A stretch of 34,486 bases of DNA, from assembly GCA_020630435.1 (NCBI GenBank), contig JAHDBJ010000022.1, positions 44,741 to 79,226 on the forward strand, in the 5' to 3' direction. Of this stretch, positions 1 to 7,991 are shown piece by piece. The notes below the pieces were generated by a model. The model made no database searches and was not told the origin of the DNA. It saw nothing but the letters and a program-made list of their open reading frames with translations. The stretch comes from Saprospiraceae bacterium (GTDB lineage Bacteria > Bacteroidota > Bacteroidia > Chitinophagales > Saprospiraceae). Within the stretch, counting starts at the first letter, position 1. Each line of letters begins with the position of its first letter. The translations under genes and the position numbers were made by a program.

Positions 1-1926
1 ACAGCTGTTCCAATAGGTGCTGCAATAGGCAAACAACCACAATCTGGTGCTGTTATTGTCTCTGTTCTGGTACAGTTTGCGCCGCTTATCAGCGTTAAAC
101 TCACATTCGTGGTGCTAGAGATATTAACAATTGTAAATGTCCCATTTCCATTATTCGATACTGTTCCCACATTACTCGATACATTAGAAGCATTTGTACT
201 AATTGTTACTTCATAGGTATTTAAATCCGCACTACATTCTTTACTGCCTTCTTGATAAATCGGTAAAGAATTGATGTTTAAAGTGATTCCTGTTCGGGAT
301 GATGTACAGCCTGTTACTGGATCAATCGCTTCTGCATAATATGTTCCAGCCGTACTTGCTGAGTAGGTCGTAGAATTTGTACTTAAGGCTGTACTACTTG
401 ATACCGAACTATACCAATTGACTTGCAGTCCCGTTCCTACACTTACACTTAATGGTGGTATCGTCTCTCCACTACATACCGTAACAGCTGTTCCAATAGG
501 TGCTGCAATAGGCAAACAACCACAATCTGGTGCTGTTACTGTCTCGATTCTTTCACAATTTGTAGAACTTGTCAAGGTTAGTTCAATATCTGTATTATAT
601 GGAATATTACTAACAGTAAGTGTTCCATTTCCATTATCTGTAATATTACCTACTGTACTAGAAATATCTATTGTATTACTACTAATTGTTACTTGGTAAG
701 TCCCTTGATCTCCATTACATATTTTATCCTGTTCCGTATAAGTGGGCAATGCATTAATTGTCAATGTAATGGCTTTTCGATCAGACGTACAGCCTGTTGT
801 TAGATCAACTGCTTCTGCATAATATGTTCCTGCTATATTTGTCGAATAGGTTGTAGAATTTGTACTTAAGGCTGTACTACTTAACAAAGAGCTGTACCAA
901 TTGACTTGTAGTCCTGTTCCTATACTTACACTCAATGGTGGTATCGACTCTCCAGCACATACCGTCACATCATTTCCTGTGGGGATCGCCACAGGTTCAC
1001 AACTACAATCAGCAGGTGTTATCGTTTCCGTTCTTGTACAGCTTGAACCATTTGATAACGTTAAGATGATACTGGTATTACTGGGTATATTGTTTATGGT
1101 ATAAGAACCACCTCCATTATTTACGACATTACCCGAACTACTGGTTACATTGGTTGCATTACTACTAATACTTACTTGATAAGTGCTTAAATCAATGCTA
1201 CAAGATTTATCCTGAAATTGATAAGTTGGTGAATTATTAATTGTTAATGTTATAGCTTTTCGGTTTGATGTACAACCTGTTAACGGGTCAACCGCTTCTG
1301 CATAATATGTTCCCGCCGTATTTGCTGAATAAGTCGTAGAATTTGTACTTAGTGCTGTATTGCTGGATAAGGAATTATACCAATTTACTTGTAATCCTGC
1401 TCCTACACTTACACTCAATGGTAGTATCGTCTCTCCACTACATCCTATCACATCATTTCCTATAGGTGCTGCTACAACATCACAAACACAGTCTGGTGCC
1501 GTAATTGTTTCTGTTCTAGAACAGCTTACACTATTTATAATCGTCAAGTTTACGTTAGAATTACTTGGAACATTACTGATTGTAAAGGTGCCATCTCCAT
1601 TATTAGAAATTGTTCCCAGATTACTAGAAACATTTGTAGCATTACTACTAATTGTCACTTGATAAGTTAATAAATCAGCACTACAATTTTTATTCTGTTC
1701 CTGAAATGTTGGAACAGGATTAATTATTAAAGAAATAGCTTTTCGGCTTGATGTACAACCTGATACTGGATCAATCGCTTCTGCATAGTACGTTCCAGCA
1801 GTAGTGGTGTTATATGTTATTGTATTCGTTGCCAATGGAGTACCTCCAGAAGAGGCGCTATACCAATTCACCTGTAATCCTGCACTAACAGAGACACTTA
1901 ACGCTGGAATAGTTTCACCACTACAA
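1..1926 (-). repeat. Tandem array of 483-bp coding repeats
   Basis: Anchor points recur at about 481, 964, 1447 and 1927, giving spacings of 483, 483 and 480 bp, always whole codons. Each unit encodes two modules. The first is an Ig-like domain of the CHU_C-associated type, with LQVNWYSS and AGTYYAEAVDP cores and a GCTS motif. The second contains TYQVTISSNAT, an NGNGTFTI-like strand, a CxRTET motif and a closing PDCxC. Each unit holds about six cysteines. Positions 1-55 are identical to 484-538, so neighbouring copies are very close at DNA level in part of the unit and diverged elsewhere. The array continues off the left edge. Confidence 0.92.
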
Positions 1927-4859
1927 GTCACAACATTACTACCTGTAGGTGCATTAGGAATCGTAGGACACGAATTTGGACAGTCATTTCCTCCTATTGA
2001 AATAGTTATAGTTTGGTTTAATTCTACAGAACAATCATCAACTCCTACTCTTTCAGCTAATACATTATACGTGGTATTAGTTGTAATATTTGAAACCGTA
2101 AATGTAATTGAGCCATCATTTCCATTTTTAGAACTTCCTACATTTATATTCGTCGCAGCATTTCTTAATTGATATACAATACCTTCTTCACTAGATTCAA
2201 TTGTTATTGCAGCACTTTCACCAGAACAAACCATTGTTTCATTGCTACTTATAGCCAAATCCGCACTTGGTGGGATACAAGAAGGATCACCCTTTTGACA
2301 AATCGTTACATTCACATCATCTACAAAAAAACTACTTGCAGTAGCAGGTTCTGAATCATTACTTGCTAAAAATCCAATTCTAACTGTCTTTCCCTTATAT
2401 TCTAATAGATTAATATTTGCTTGTTCGTAGTTGTTCATAGCTAAAGCGCTACACATATCATATCTTTCTTTTAATTCATATGTGCCATCTAAATTATCAT
2501 CAATGCCTACTGCTGCCCAATCGCTACTGCAAAACCATTCATTTGATAATATTAAAAAGTAATAATCTAATTGCGCTGTCGTTGCATTAGCAGGAATTGT
2601 TATTTCTTGACTTAGAACATTTACTTCTCCCTCTGCACCTCCCATCCATGCACAAAATGAACCATTATTGACAATTGCTCCTTGAGTCACTCCTGATATA
2701 ATAGGAAATCCTGATAACGAATATTCAGTCCATGCTGTATTTTCTGCTTCAAAATCTCCATTAACTAGTGGTTCTGTACATGAAGGAGTACTACAATTTG
2801 GATCAGCTGTAGGCAAGACTCTTACACTAACTGTATATGAAGTCGAGCTACTTCCTGCTGGATTAGATGAGGTTAGAGTTATTATTAAATTGCCTGAATT
2901 TGCAACATTTATTATTGGATTTTTACTAGTAGAGTTTGAAGGTATTGGATTAGAAGAACCAGAAAAAGACCAAGACCAATTTCCATCTGTATTACTTGAA
3001 AGATTCTGTATAGTTATAGACTCACCAATACATACATCAACAGCTGTATTTGGGTAAAAATTGAGGTAAGGCTCTTCACAAGGATCAAAGACTTTGCCTA
3101 CACCAACTGCATACCAAGCATCAGCTACAGTTTTATACTCATCAGAACAATTCCCATATAAAGCAGCAGTAGCAGCCAATGATACTGTTCGAGCTTCTGC
3201 AAAATTAGCTGTTGATGTAAGATTTAATTCTGTCTGATATGCAATATCTCTTCCTTTTTCAAATCCAAGGCCATTTACAGCATAATTATCTCCATTATCA
3301 TTTACTCCTACTCCTCCCATCACTAATAAGTAATACCAATAGTTTAAGACACTACTATTAAAATGGATTCCTCCATTATCAAAACTTCCTGTTGAAGTAT
3401 CTTTCCAAAATTCTCCTTCATAAGTATCTGGTGCATTCTTTAAATTAGGGTTTTCCATACTACGTAAAAAAAATCTAAGGCTTGACATCTCTTCTCCTAT
3501 AAGCCATGGATTTTTACTATCTGGTAATGTAAAATTATCTAAAGCATATTGTTCAATAGTCGCTGCCCATATATCACTAAACCCTTCATTTAAAGCTCCA
3601 GTTTCTCCTTGGTAGTTTAACCCTGAAGTATACTGGCAGATTCCATGTCCGATTTCATGGGCAACAATATCAAGGCTTACTAAAGGATCGAAACTTGTTC
3701 CGTCTCCATAAAGCATATCAAACCCTGTCCAGTAAGCAAAATCAAAAGAACTATCTGTTGAAGATCTGTAATGGACATAACTCTTTATTATTGCTCCATT
3801 ATCATCAAAGCTATTTCGCCCCATTTCATTATTCCAAAAATCATAAACTACCATAGAACCCCAATGAACATCAAGTGCAATCTGATCTAGATTTGCACTA
3901 TGTTCAGCTTGTGTCCAGTTATTATCATTGTCTGTAAAATCTGTTACATTTGAACTAGATATATTTTTATCTGGTGTTAAATTAGAATTAAACGTCTGGA
4001 TACCACCTCCTCGAGTAGGATCTCTAAGTACAAAATTTCCCCCTTGTTGTGTTGTTTCTATTGTTTGTGTACCACTATAACGAGTTGCACCAGTTCCAGC
4101 AATTAAAGTTGTTGTGTTTAACTTTTCAGTTTTTTCTTTTTCTCCACATTGGTGTTCATGGATATCTGAATGGTGAAAACAGGCTCTTAATAATGGGTTT
4201 CTATATATAATTTCACCTGTATGAGCATCAACAAATACTTCATCTGTTGCTAATGGTTTCAAAGAAGATAACGTAAATTTATATGCTAATTTTAGAGCGT
4301 TTCCAAATTGATTAGCTTCTTCTATCAAAACTAACTCCCCTTGAGGAACTGTATTATTTAGTGGCTCTACCTTACCTGTAAAACTACTACGAGCTGCGGT
4401 CAAAGCGGCTGATTTATTTAAGGTAGGCTGAGTAGCGATTTCTTTTATTGTATAAAAATTATGGTTTATAAACGATAACTTTCCTGCTTTAGCTAGTGCA
4501 ATCGCTTGACCATGCTCAATTTTTACGCCTTTATAGTATTGCTGAAAACGTTGGATACTAGTTTGATTTTTAGTATTTGTTGTTTTCAATAATTTATAAC
4601 TATCAACTCCTTTTCTCAGATTCAATGTCTTAACTAATGACTCTCCAACATTTTTGTCTGAAAATCTCTTCATTCCATTTTTTGAAAAATCAATTATTTT
4701 AGATGTTGGTTTTTTTTCTGTAAAGTTCGGAATTGTACGACTCTTTGTAATTTGTGATTGTTTAAACTTGTTAACAGATTTTACAGGATTTTGAATAGAT
4801 TGAGCCAATCCAATTTCCATAAAAGCAACTGATACAATTAAATAAAGAATAAACCTCAT
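1..4859 (-). CDS. Giant secreted M4 (thermolysin-type) metalloprotease with Ig-like repeats, partial at C-terminus
   Basis: I translated this frame by hand from the ATG at 4857-4859. It stays open to the left edge (about 1619 codons), so the C-terminus lies outside the window. Residues 1-19 form a signal peptide ending GLA-Q. Residues about 60-290 look like the FTP and PepSY propeptide of M4 peptidases. The catalytic domain spans about 310-590: zinc ligands are H401 and H405 in HEIGH and E425 in NEGFSD, with the H-to-E spacing of 24 seen in thermolysin. H499 in DNGGIHFN matches the thermolysin active-site histidine. A PKD-like domain follows (about 590-680), then a jelly-roll-like domain starting LVNGDFE (about 695-855), a single Ig-like domain (about 865-965) and an array of two-domain repeats of about 161 residues. 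The product should be an extracellular protease that matures by propeptide cleavage. The missing C-terminus probably carries a T9SS sorting domain (inference). The upstream PorP/SprF gene supports T9SS export. Catalytic assignment is firm; substrate is unknown. Confidence 0.93.
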   Translation of the reverse strand, partial: MRFILYLIVSVAFMEIGLAQSIQNPVKSVNKFKQSQITKSRTIPNFTEKKPTSKIIDFSKNGMKRFSDKNVGESLVKTLNLRKGVDSYKLLKTTNTKNQTSIQRFQQYYKGVKIEHGQAIALAKAGKLSFINHNFYTIKEIATQPTLNKSAALTAARSSFTGKVEPLNNTVPQGELVLIEEANQFGNALKLAYKFTLSSLKPLATDEVFVDAHTGEIIYRNPLLRACFHHSDIHEHQCGEKEKTEKLNTTTLIAGTGATRYSGTQTIETTQQGGNFVLRDPTRGGGIQTFNSNLTPDKNISSSNVTDFTDNDNNWTQAEHSANLDQIALDVHWGSMVVYDFWNNEMGRNSFDDNGAIIKSYVHYRSSTDSSFDFAYWTGFDMLYGDGTSFDPLVSLDIVAHEIGHGICQYTSGLNYQGETGALNEGFSDIWAATIEQYALDNFTLPDSKNPWLIGEEMSSLRFFLRSMENPNLKNAPDTYEGEFWKDTSTGSFDNGGIHFNSSVLNYWYYLLVMGGVGVNDNGDNYAVNGLGFEKGRDIAYQTELNLTSTANFAEARTVSLAATAALYGNCSDEYKTVADAWYAVGVGKVFDPCEEPYLNFYPNTAVDVCIGESITIQNLSSNTDGNWSWSFSGSSNPIPSNSTSKNPIINVANSGNLIITLTSSNPAGSSSTSYTVSVRVLPTADPNCSTPSCTEPLVNGDFEAENTAWTEYSLSGFPIISGVTQGAIVNNGSFCAWMGGAEGEVNVLSQEITIPANATTAQLDYYFLILSNEWFCSSDWAAVGIDDNLDGTYELKERYDMCSALAMNNYEQANINLLEYKGKTVRIGFLASNDSEPATASSFFVDDVNVTICQKGDPSCIPPSADLAISSNETMVCSGESAAITIESSEEGIVYQLRNAATNINVGSSKNGNDGSITFTVSNITTNTTYNVLAERVGVDDCSVELNQTITISIGGNDCPNSCPTIPNAPTGSNVVTCSGETIPALSVSVSAGLQVNWYSASSGGTPLATNTITYNTTTAGTYYAEAIDPVSGCTSSRKAISLIINPVPTFQEQNKNCSADLLTYQVTISSNATNVSSNLGTISNNGDGTFTISNVPSNSNVNLTIINSVSCSRTETITAPDCVCDVVAAPIGNDVIGCSGETILPLSVSVGAGLQVNWYNSLSSNTALSTNSTTYSANTAGTYYAEAVDPLTGCTSNRKAITLTINNSPTYQFQDKSCSIDLSTYQVSISSNATNVTSSSGNVVNNGGGSYTINNIPSNTSIILTLSNGSSCTRTETITPADCSCEPVAIPTGNDVTVCAGESIPPLSVSIGTGLQVNWYSSLLSSTALSTNSTTYSTNIAGTYYAEAVDLTTGCTSDRKAITLTINALPTYTEQDKICNGDQGTYQVTISSNTIDISSTVGNITDNGNGTLTVSNIPYNTDIELTLTSSTNCERIETVTAPDCGCLPIAAPIGTAVTVCSGETIPPLSVSVGTGLQVNWYSSVSSSTALSTNSTTYSASTAGTYYAEAIDPVTGCTSSRTGITLNINSLPIYQEGSKECSADLNTYEVTISTNASNVSSNVGTVSNNGNGTFTIVNISSTTNVSLTLISGANCTRTETITAPDCGCLPIAAPIGTA

Positions 4860-5350
4860 TGTGTGTTATTTGTAAAGATAGGTTCATAAAATGAAGGGGA
4901 TCCAAGAATTTTATCTACAAGAGTAAAATTCTTCTGCCTATTTCTTGGTTAAATTAGTGGTATTAATTCAAATACCATTAAAAATTATATAGGGTAATCA
5001 ATTGTAAGTGCTTAAGTAATTAGGTAAACCTAACGCTATTTCCTGTAGAAAATCACTACTTGAAATTCATATGATTTATTGACAATCAAGATAGATTAAA
5101 AAATAATTAGTCATAAATGCTTGGGCATTGCTAATAATTTTCAACTATTTACAAAATGAATAATCTATATATCAATTGTCTAGAGGGGATAGAAATTTCA
5201 ATTTTTGATAGTGAAGTCCGACAGAATTTCTATTTTGTATGTTTTTTCAAACGATGAAGAATTTTTATGAAATAAAATTCCTTATAACAAAAATAATCAA
5301 TGATTGAGATAATTTGAACTTATTATATAAAAAACTTCTAATTATTTTGT
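4860..5350. other. 491-bp intergenic region upstream of the M4 protease gene
   Basis: This very AT-rich gap separates the porP-like gene from the protease gene on the same strand. I see no convincing gene or tRNA in it. It holds two inverted repeats. One (4905-4913 with 4924-4932, plus an alternative outer arm at 4942-4948) lies about 45 bp before the protease start and could be a leader hairpin. The other (5259-5265 with 5274-5280) lies 70 bp past the porP-like stop and could be a weak terminator. A chance-level TAnnTTTG match on the minus strand (5288-5295) is too far from the start to call as a promoter. Confidence 0.5.
4902..4948 (-). promoter_or_regulatory. Inverted repeat with two alternative pairings in the protease leader
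   Basis: A perfect 9-bp inverted repeat (agaatttta at 4905-4913 with taaaattct at 4924-4932, 10-nt loop) overlaps a second possible pairing of ccaagaa (4902-4908) with ttcttgg (4942-4948). Both cannot form at once. It sits 43-90 bp upstream of the M4 protease start codon. It may be a 5'-UTR structure or an operator. Function is not shown by sequence. Confidence 0.3.
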
Positions 5351-6307
5351 CTAATGCTTTGCATTATCTATGGATAACATTAAACTTAATTCATGAGAAC
5401 CTCCGAAAAATGCACCATAACTATTAAAAGAATAATCATAACTATATCCAAATCGAATATCGGTATTGTCCAATTGCATAATTTCACCAATCATTAAACC
5501 GAATTCTCCATGAAACGTCCTACTTGTTGCTCCTCCTACACCTATCCAAAAGGTTTCAACGAGTTGGGCTTTAACATTAATACCGATATTTACAGGTGCA
5601 TTAGGAACATAACTTACCCTTAGTGTAGGCTCAATAAATCCATTTTCATAAACGTAGTTTCGCCATCCTACAAAACCATAGAAGTGCTGAACTCTTTTAG
5701 TATTAAAATCATTATTTGTATCCGAGAAAGTAAGATCCAGTCCTAATGTTTGAGGAATAGATATTCCTGCAAATAGCAAATCATCACCATTTCGACCATT
5801 TAAAAATTGATAATAATATACTCCTAGTCCAAAATCAGGATACCATTGATTGAGTGTTTCACTATCTAAATTAACTTGATCTCGAAACTCAACTCCATCT
5901 AATCGAATCCTATACTGTACCATACCTGCTTGGAGACCTACTGATATTCCCCAATCATCAACATCTCCTAAGATATAAGCAAACCGTAAAAATCCTCCAG
6001 TAAAACCTGTTGCTCCACTTTGGTCATTAATAAGTTGTCCTCCTAATAAAGCATTACTATTGGATAGCATCCAGTCAACATTAAAAATCTGGGTTTTAGG
6101 GGCATCCTCAATATTTACCCATTGGGTTCGATGATTTAAATTAAAATTAAGCCCGTAGTCAAAGTAAAGATAGTTTTTGGAAATTGCTGCTGGGTTAAAA
6201 CTAGCGGTCATATCTCTGTATTGTGTCCATTGACTAAACTGTTGTCCAAACAATACAAAGCTAATACACGTAAATAAACATGTTGTAAACACTCCTCTCA
6301 TAAGCAT
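5351..6307 (-). CDS. PorP/SprF family type IX secretion outer-membrane protein
   Basis: The 318-residue product has an N-terminal signal peptide ending near LFGQ, followed by the family hallmark QFSQWTQYRDM and an N-P-A motif (FNPAAIS) just after the mature N-terminus. The remainder alternates short amphipathic strands rich in aromatic and glycine residues and is predicted to be an outer-membrane beta-barrel. Length is typical for the family. Members such as SprF of Flavobacterium johnsoniae are needed for export of one particular large T9SS cargo (SprB) and are usually encoded next to it. By that logic the partner here is the giant M4 protease encoded downstream on the same strand, 491 bp away (inference). 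The start could also be the third codon (a second ATG), leaving the signal peptide intact. Confidence 0.9.
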   Translation of the reverse strand: MLMRGVFTTCLFTCISFVLFGQQFSQWTQYRDMTASFNPAAISKNYLYFDYGLNFNLNHRTQWVNIEDAPKTQIFNVDWMLSNSNALLGGQLINDQSGATGFTGGFLRFAYILGDVDDWGISVGLQAGMVQYRIRLDGVEFRDQVNLDSETLNQWYPDFGLGVYYYQFLNGRNGDDLLFAGISIPQTLGLDLTFSDTNNDFNTKRVQHFYGFVGWRNYVYENGFIEPTLRVSYVPNAPVNIGINVKAQLVETFWIGVGGATSRTFHGEFGLMIGEIMQLDNTDIRFGYSYDYSFNSYGAFFGGSHELSLMLSIDNAKH

Positions 6308-6393
6308 GATATTAAATTAAATAAGCATTTGTCAAGCAAGTAAGGCTTGTAATTTAGACCACTCTTAAAATTATTGGTATGATGTAGGGGGGA

Positions 6394-6506
6394 GCATCCC
6401 AAAGTTAGGAATTTTTCTTTAAATTTTCATAGAATTCAATTACAGGCTTGGGATGCACTTATCAAAGTCCTATATAAAGTCTAAGGTTTTAGCCTGTAAT
6501 TGAATT
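6394..6506 (-). terminator. Nested inverted repeats downstream of tpiA, probable terminator
   Basis: A perfect 16-bp inverted repeat (6433-6448 with 6491-6506, loop 42 nt) starts 8 bp beyond the tpiA stop codon. A second 9-bp inverted repeat pairs gcatcccaa (6394-6402) with ttgggatgc (6448-6456), and so competes with or pseudoknots into the first. The loop is long and no clear U-tract follows, so this is not a textbook intrinsic terminator. The position between tpiA and the porP-like gene fits a transcript end or a processing structure. Confidence 0.45.
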
Positions 6507-6513
6507 ATTTCTT

Positions 6514-7272
6514 TTAAAAAGAATCAATAATTTGAATAAAGTCATTCGCTTTTAATGATGCTCCTCCTACTAATCCCCCATCAACATCTTGCTGTCCAAA
6601 TATCTCTTTAGCATTTGCTGGTTTTACACTTCCTCCGTAAAGAATACTTGTCGCATTAGCAATATCCGCACCATATTTATCTGATATGAGCTGTCTGATT
6701 TCATTATGCATTTCTTGAGCTTGTGTAGGAGAAGCTGTTACTCCTGTGCCTATCGCCCATATTGGTTCATATGCGATTACGACTTTAGCAAACGCAGCAC
6801 CGTCTAAATGAAATAAACTTTCCTTGAGTTGCTGCGCAACGAATTCAATATGTGTTCCCGCTTCCCTGATTTCTAGTGCTTCCCCGCAACAAAAAATAGG
6901 TCTTAAATCTGCAGCTAATACAGTATTTACTTTTTGAGCTAGCAATTCGTTGTTCTCTGCAAAATAAGCTCTCCTTTCAGAATGTCCTAAAATAACAAAC
7001 TCTGCGCCTACTGATCGAATCATATCTACTGATGTTTCTCCTGTATATGCTCCTTTAGTTAATTGATGACAATTTTGAGCAGCAATCTTAACGTTTGGGT
7101 TTGCTTTCGCCACTTCTACGGCTGTTTTTAAATGTATAAATGGCGTGCCTAATATAACCATTGTATGGCTATCTTTTACTTCGTGTGCTGTAATAGCTTT
7201 AGCCAGGTCAACCCCCTCTTCATAGTTTTTATTCATTTTCCAGTTCCCTGCGGCAATGTTCAGTCTTTTCAT
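6514..7272 (-). CDS. tpiA: Triosephosphate isomerase
   Basis: The 252-residue protein is a complete TIM-barrel isomerase that interconverts dihydroxyacetone phosphate and glyceraldehyde 3-phosphate in cytosolic glycolysis and gluconeogenesis. Catalytic residues are all visible: K12 in GNWKMN, H97 in GHSERR and the general base E169 in YEPIWAIGTG. The phosphate-binding segments GGSVK and GLVGGASLK are near the C-terminus. Length and start are standard. It is the last gene of a likely minus-strand operon. The SanA-like gene ends 68 bp upstream and the TlpA-type gene lies just before that. Nothing is unusual in the coding sequence. Confidence 0.99.
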   Translation of the reverse strand: MKRLNIAAGNWKMNKNYEEGVDLAKAITAHEVKDSHTMVILGTPFIHLKTAVEVAKANPNVKIAAQNCHQLTKGAYTGETSVDMIRSVGAEFVILGHSERRAYFAENNELLAQKVNTVLAADLRPIFCCGEALEIREAGTHIEFVAQQLKESLFHLDGAAFAKVVIAYEPIWAIGTGVTASPTQAQEMHNEIRQLISDKYGADIANATSILYGGSVKPANAKEIFGQQDVDGGLVGGASLKANDFIQIIDSF

Positions 7273-7340
7273 TTTTGTTTTATTAATTTATCCGTTGTTT
7301 ATGTAGAAAATTTGAATGGTTCTAATTGGATTAAGTATTA

Positions 7341-7985
7341 TTAAACTTTAATATTAATTTTTTCACCTAAAAACTTAGGTTGCTTTTTCAAGATGTAAAT
7401 ATCGAAAACAGCTTTCACTTTAGCTAAATATTCTCTCAATTCATTTCTACGATTTCTATATTTTGTACCTTGAGCATTAAAAGCAATCGCATCAATATCA
7501 TATTGATTGGCAATAAATAAGGCTCTTGTATTATGAAATTTTTGGGAAATAATAATTATTTTATCTTGTTGGAACACTTTTTTTGTTCTCAAGACAGAAT
7601 CTAAGGTTCGAAACCCTGCATAATCTAGTGTGATAGCTGACTTTGGAACACCTAATTTTATTAAGGATATTTGCATATCTTCAGGCTCATTGTAACCTTT
7701 TCGATGGTTATCTCCGCTCACTATAAAATGCTTTACTTTACCAGCATGATATAATTTGGCAGCAGCTTCTACTCGGTATTTAAAATATCGATTTGTATTA
7801 CCATTTGTTAGCTTTTTGATTGTTCCTAATACAAGTGCTACCGAACGAGGGGGAATTTTTTCTGCTTCATCAAAAATTTGTTGCTGAGTAGAATAATTGA
7901 CCCATATATTACAAATTAAAATAATCATTAGTACAATAGTAGTACTAATGATTATTCCTTTTAAAGCTTTTCTAAAAATGGGCAT
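7341..7985 (-). CDS. SanA/YdcF-like (DUF218 family) membrane protein
   Basis: The 214-residue protein starts with one transmembrane helix (about residues 9-29). The soluble domain begins SVALVLGT, then KYRVEAAAKLYHAGKVKHFIVSGDN, EPEDMQ and later ITLDYAGFRTLDS. This is the ElyC/SanA/YdcF (DUF218) pattern. E. coli SanA is linked to vancomycin resistance at high temperature and envelope integrity; the biochemical activity of the family is not settled. The start lies 6 bp after the stop of the large TlpA-type gene, so the two are probably co-transcribed and possibly translationally coupled. A cell-envelope role is inferred from family and topology. Confidence 0.88.
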   Translation of the reverse strand: MPIFRKALKGIIISTTIVLMIILICNIWVNYSTQQQIFDEAEKIPPRSVALVLGTIKKLTNGNTNRYFKYRVEAAAKLYHAGKVKHFIVSGDNHRKGYNEPEDMQISLIKLGVPKSAITLDYAGFRTLDSVLRTKKVFQQDKIIIISQKFHNTRALFIANQYDIDAIAFNAQGTKYRNRRNELREYLAKVKAVFDIYILKKQPKFLGEKINIKV

Positions 7986-7991
7986 TTGTCC

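Noticed and set aside
1-1926. CRISPR-like periodicity
   Set aside because: The repeats are 483 bp, coding and in frame; there are no short repeats with spacers.
418-2354. Several plus-strand open frames of 60-120 codons
   Set aside because: They are antisense to the repeat region of the M4 protease, recur with the repeat period and have no start context; they are shadows.
5288-5295. Minus-strand TAnnTTTG match upstream of the protease gene
   Set aside because: It lies more than 400 bp from the start and one such match is expected by chance in a gap of this size and composition.
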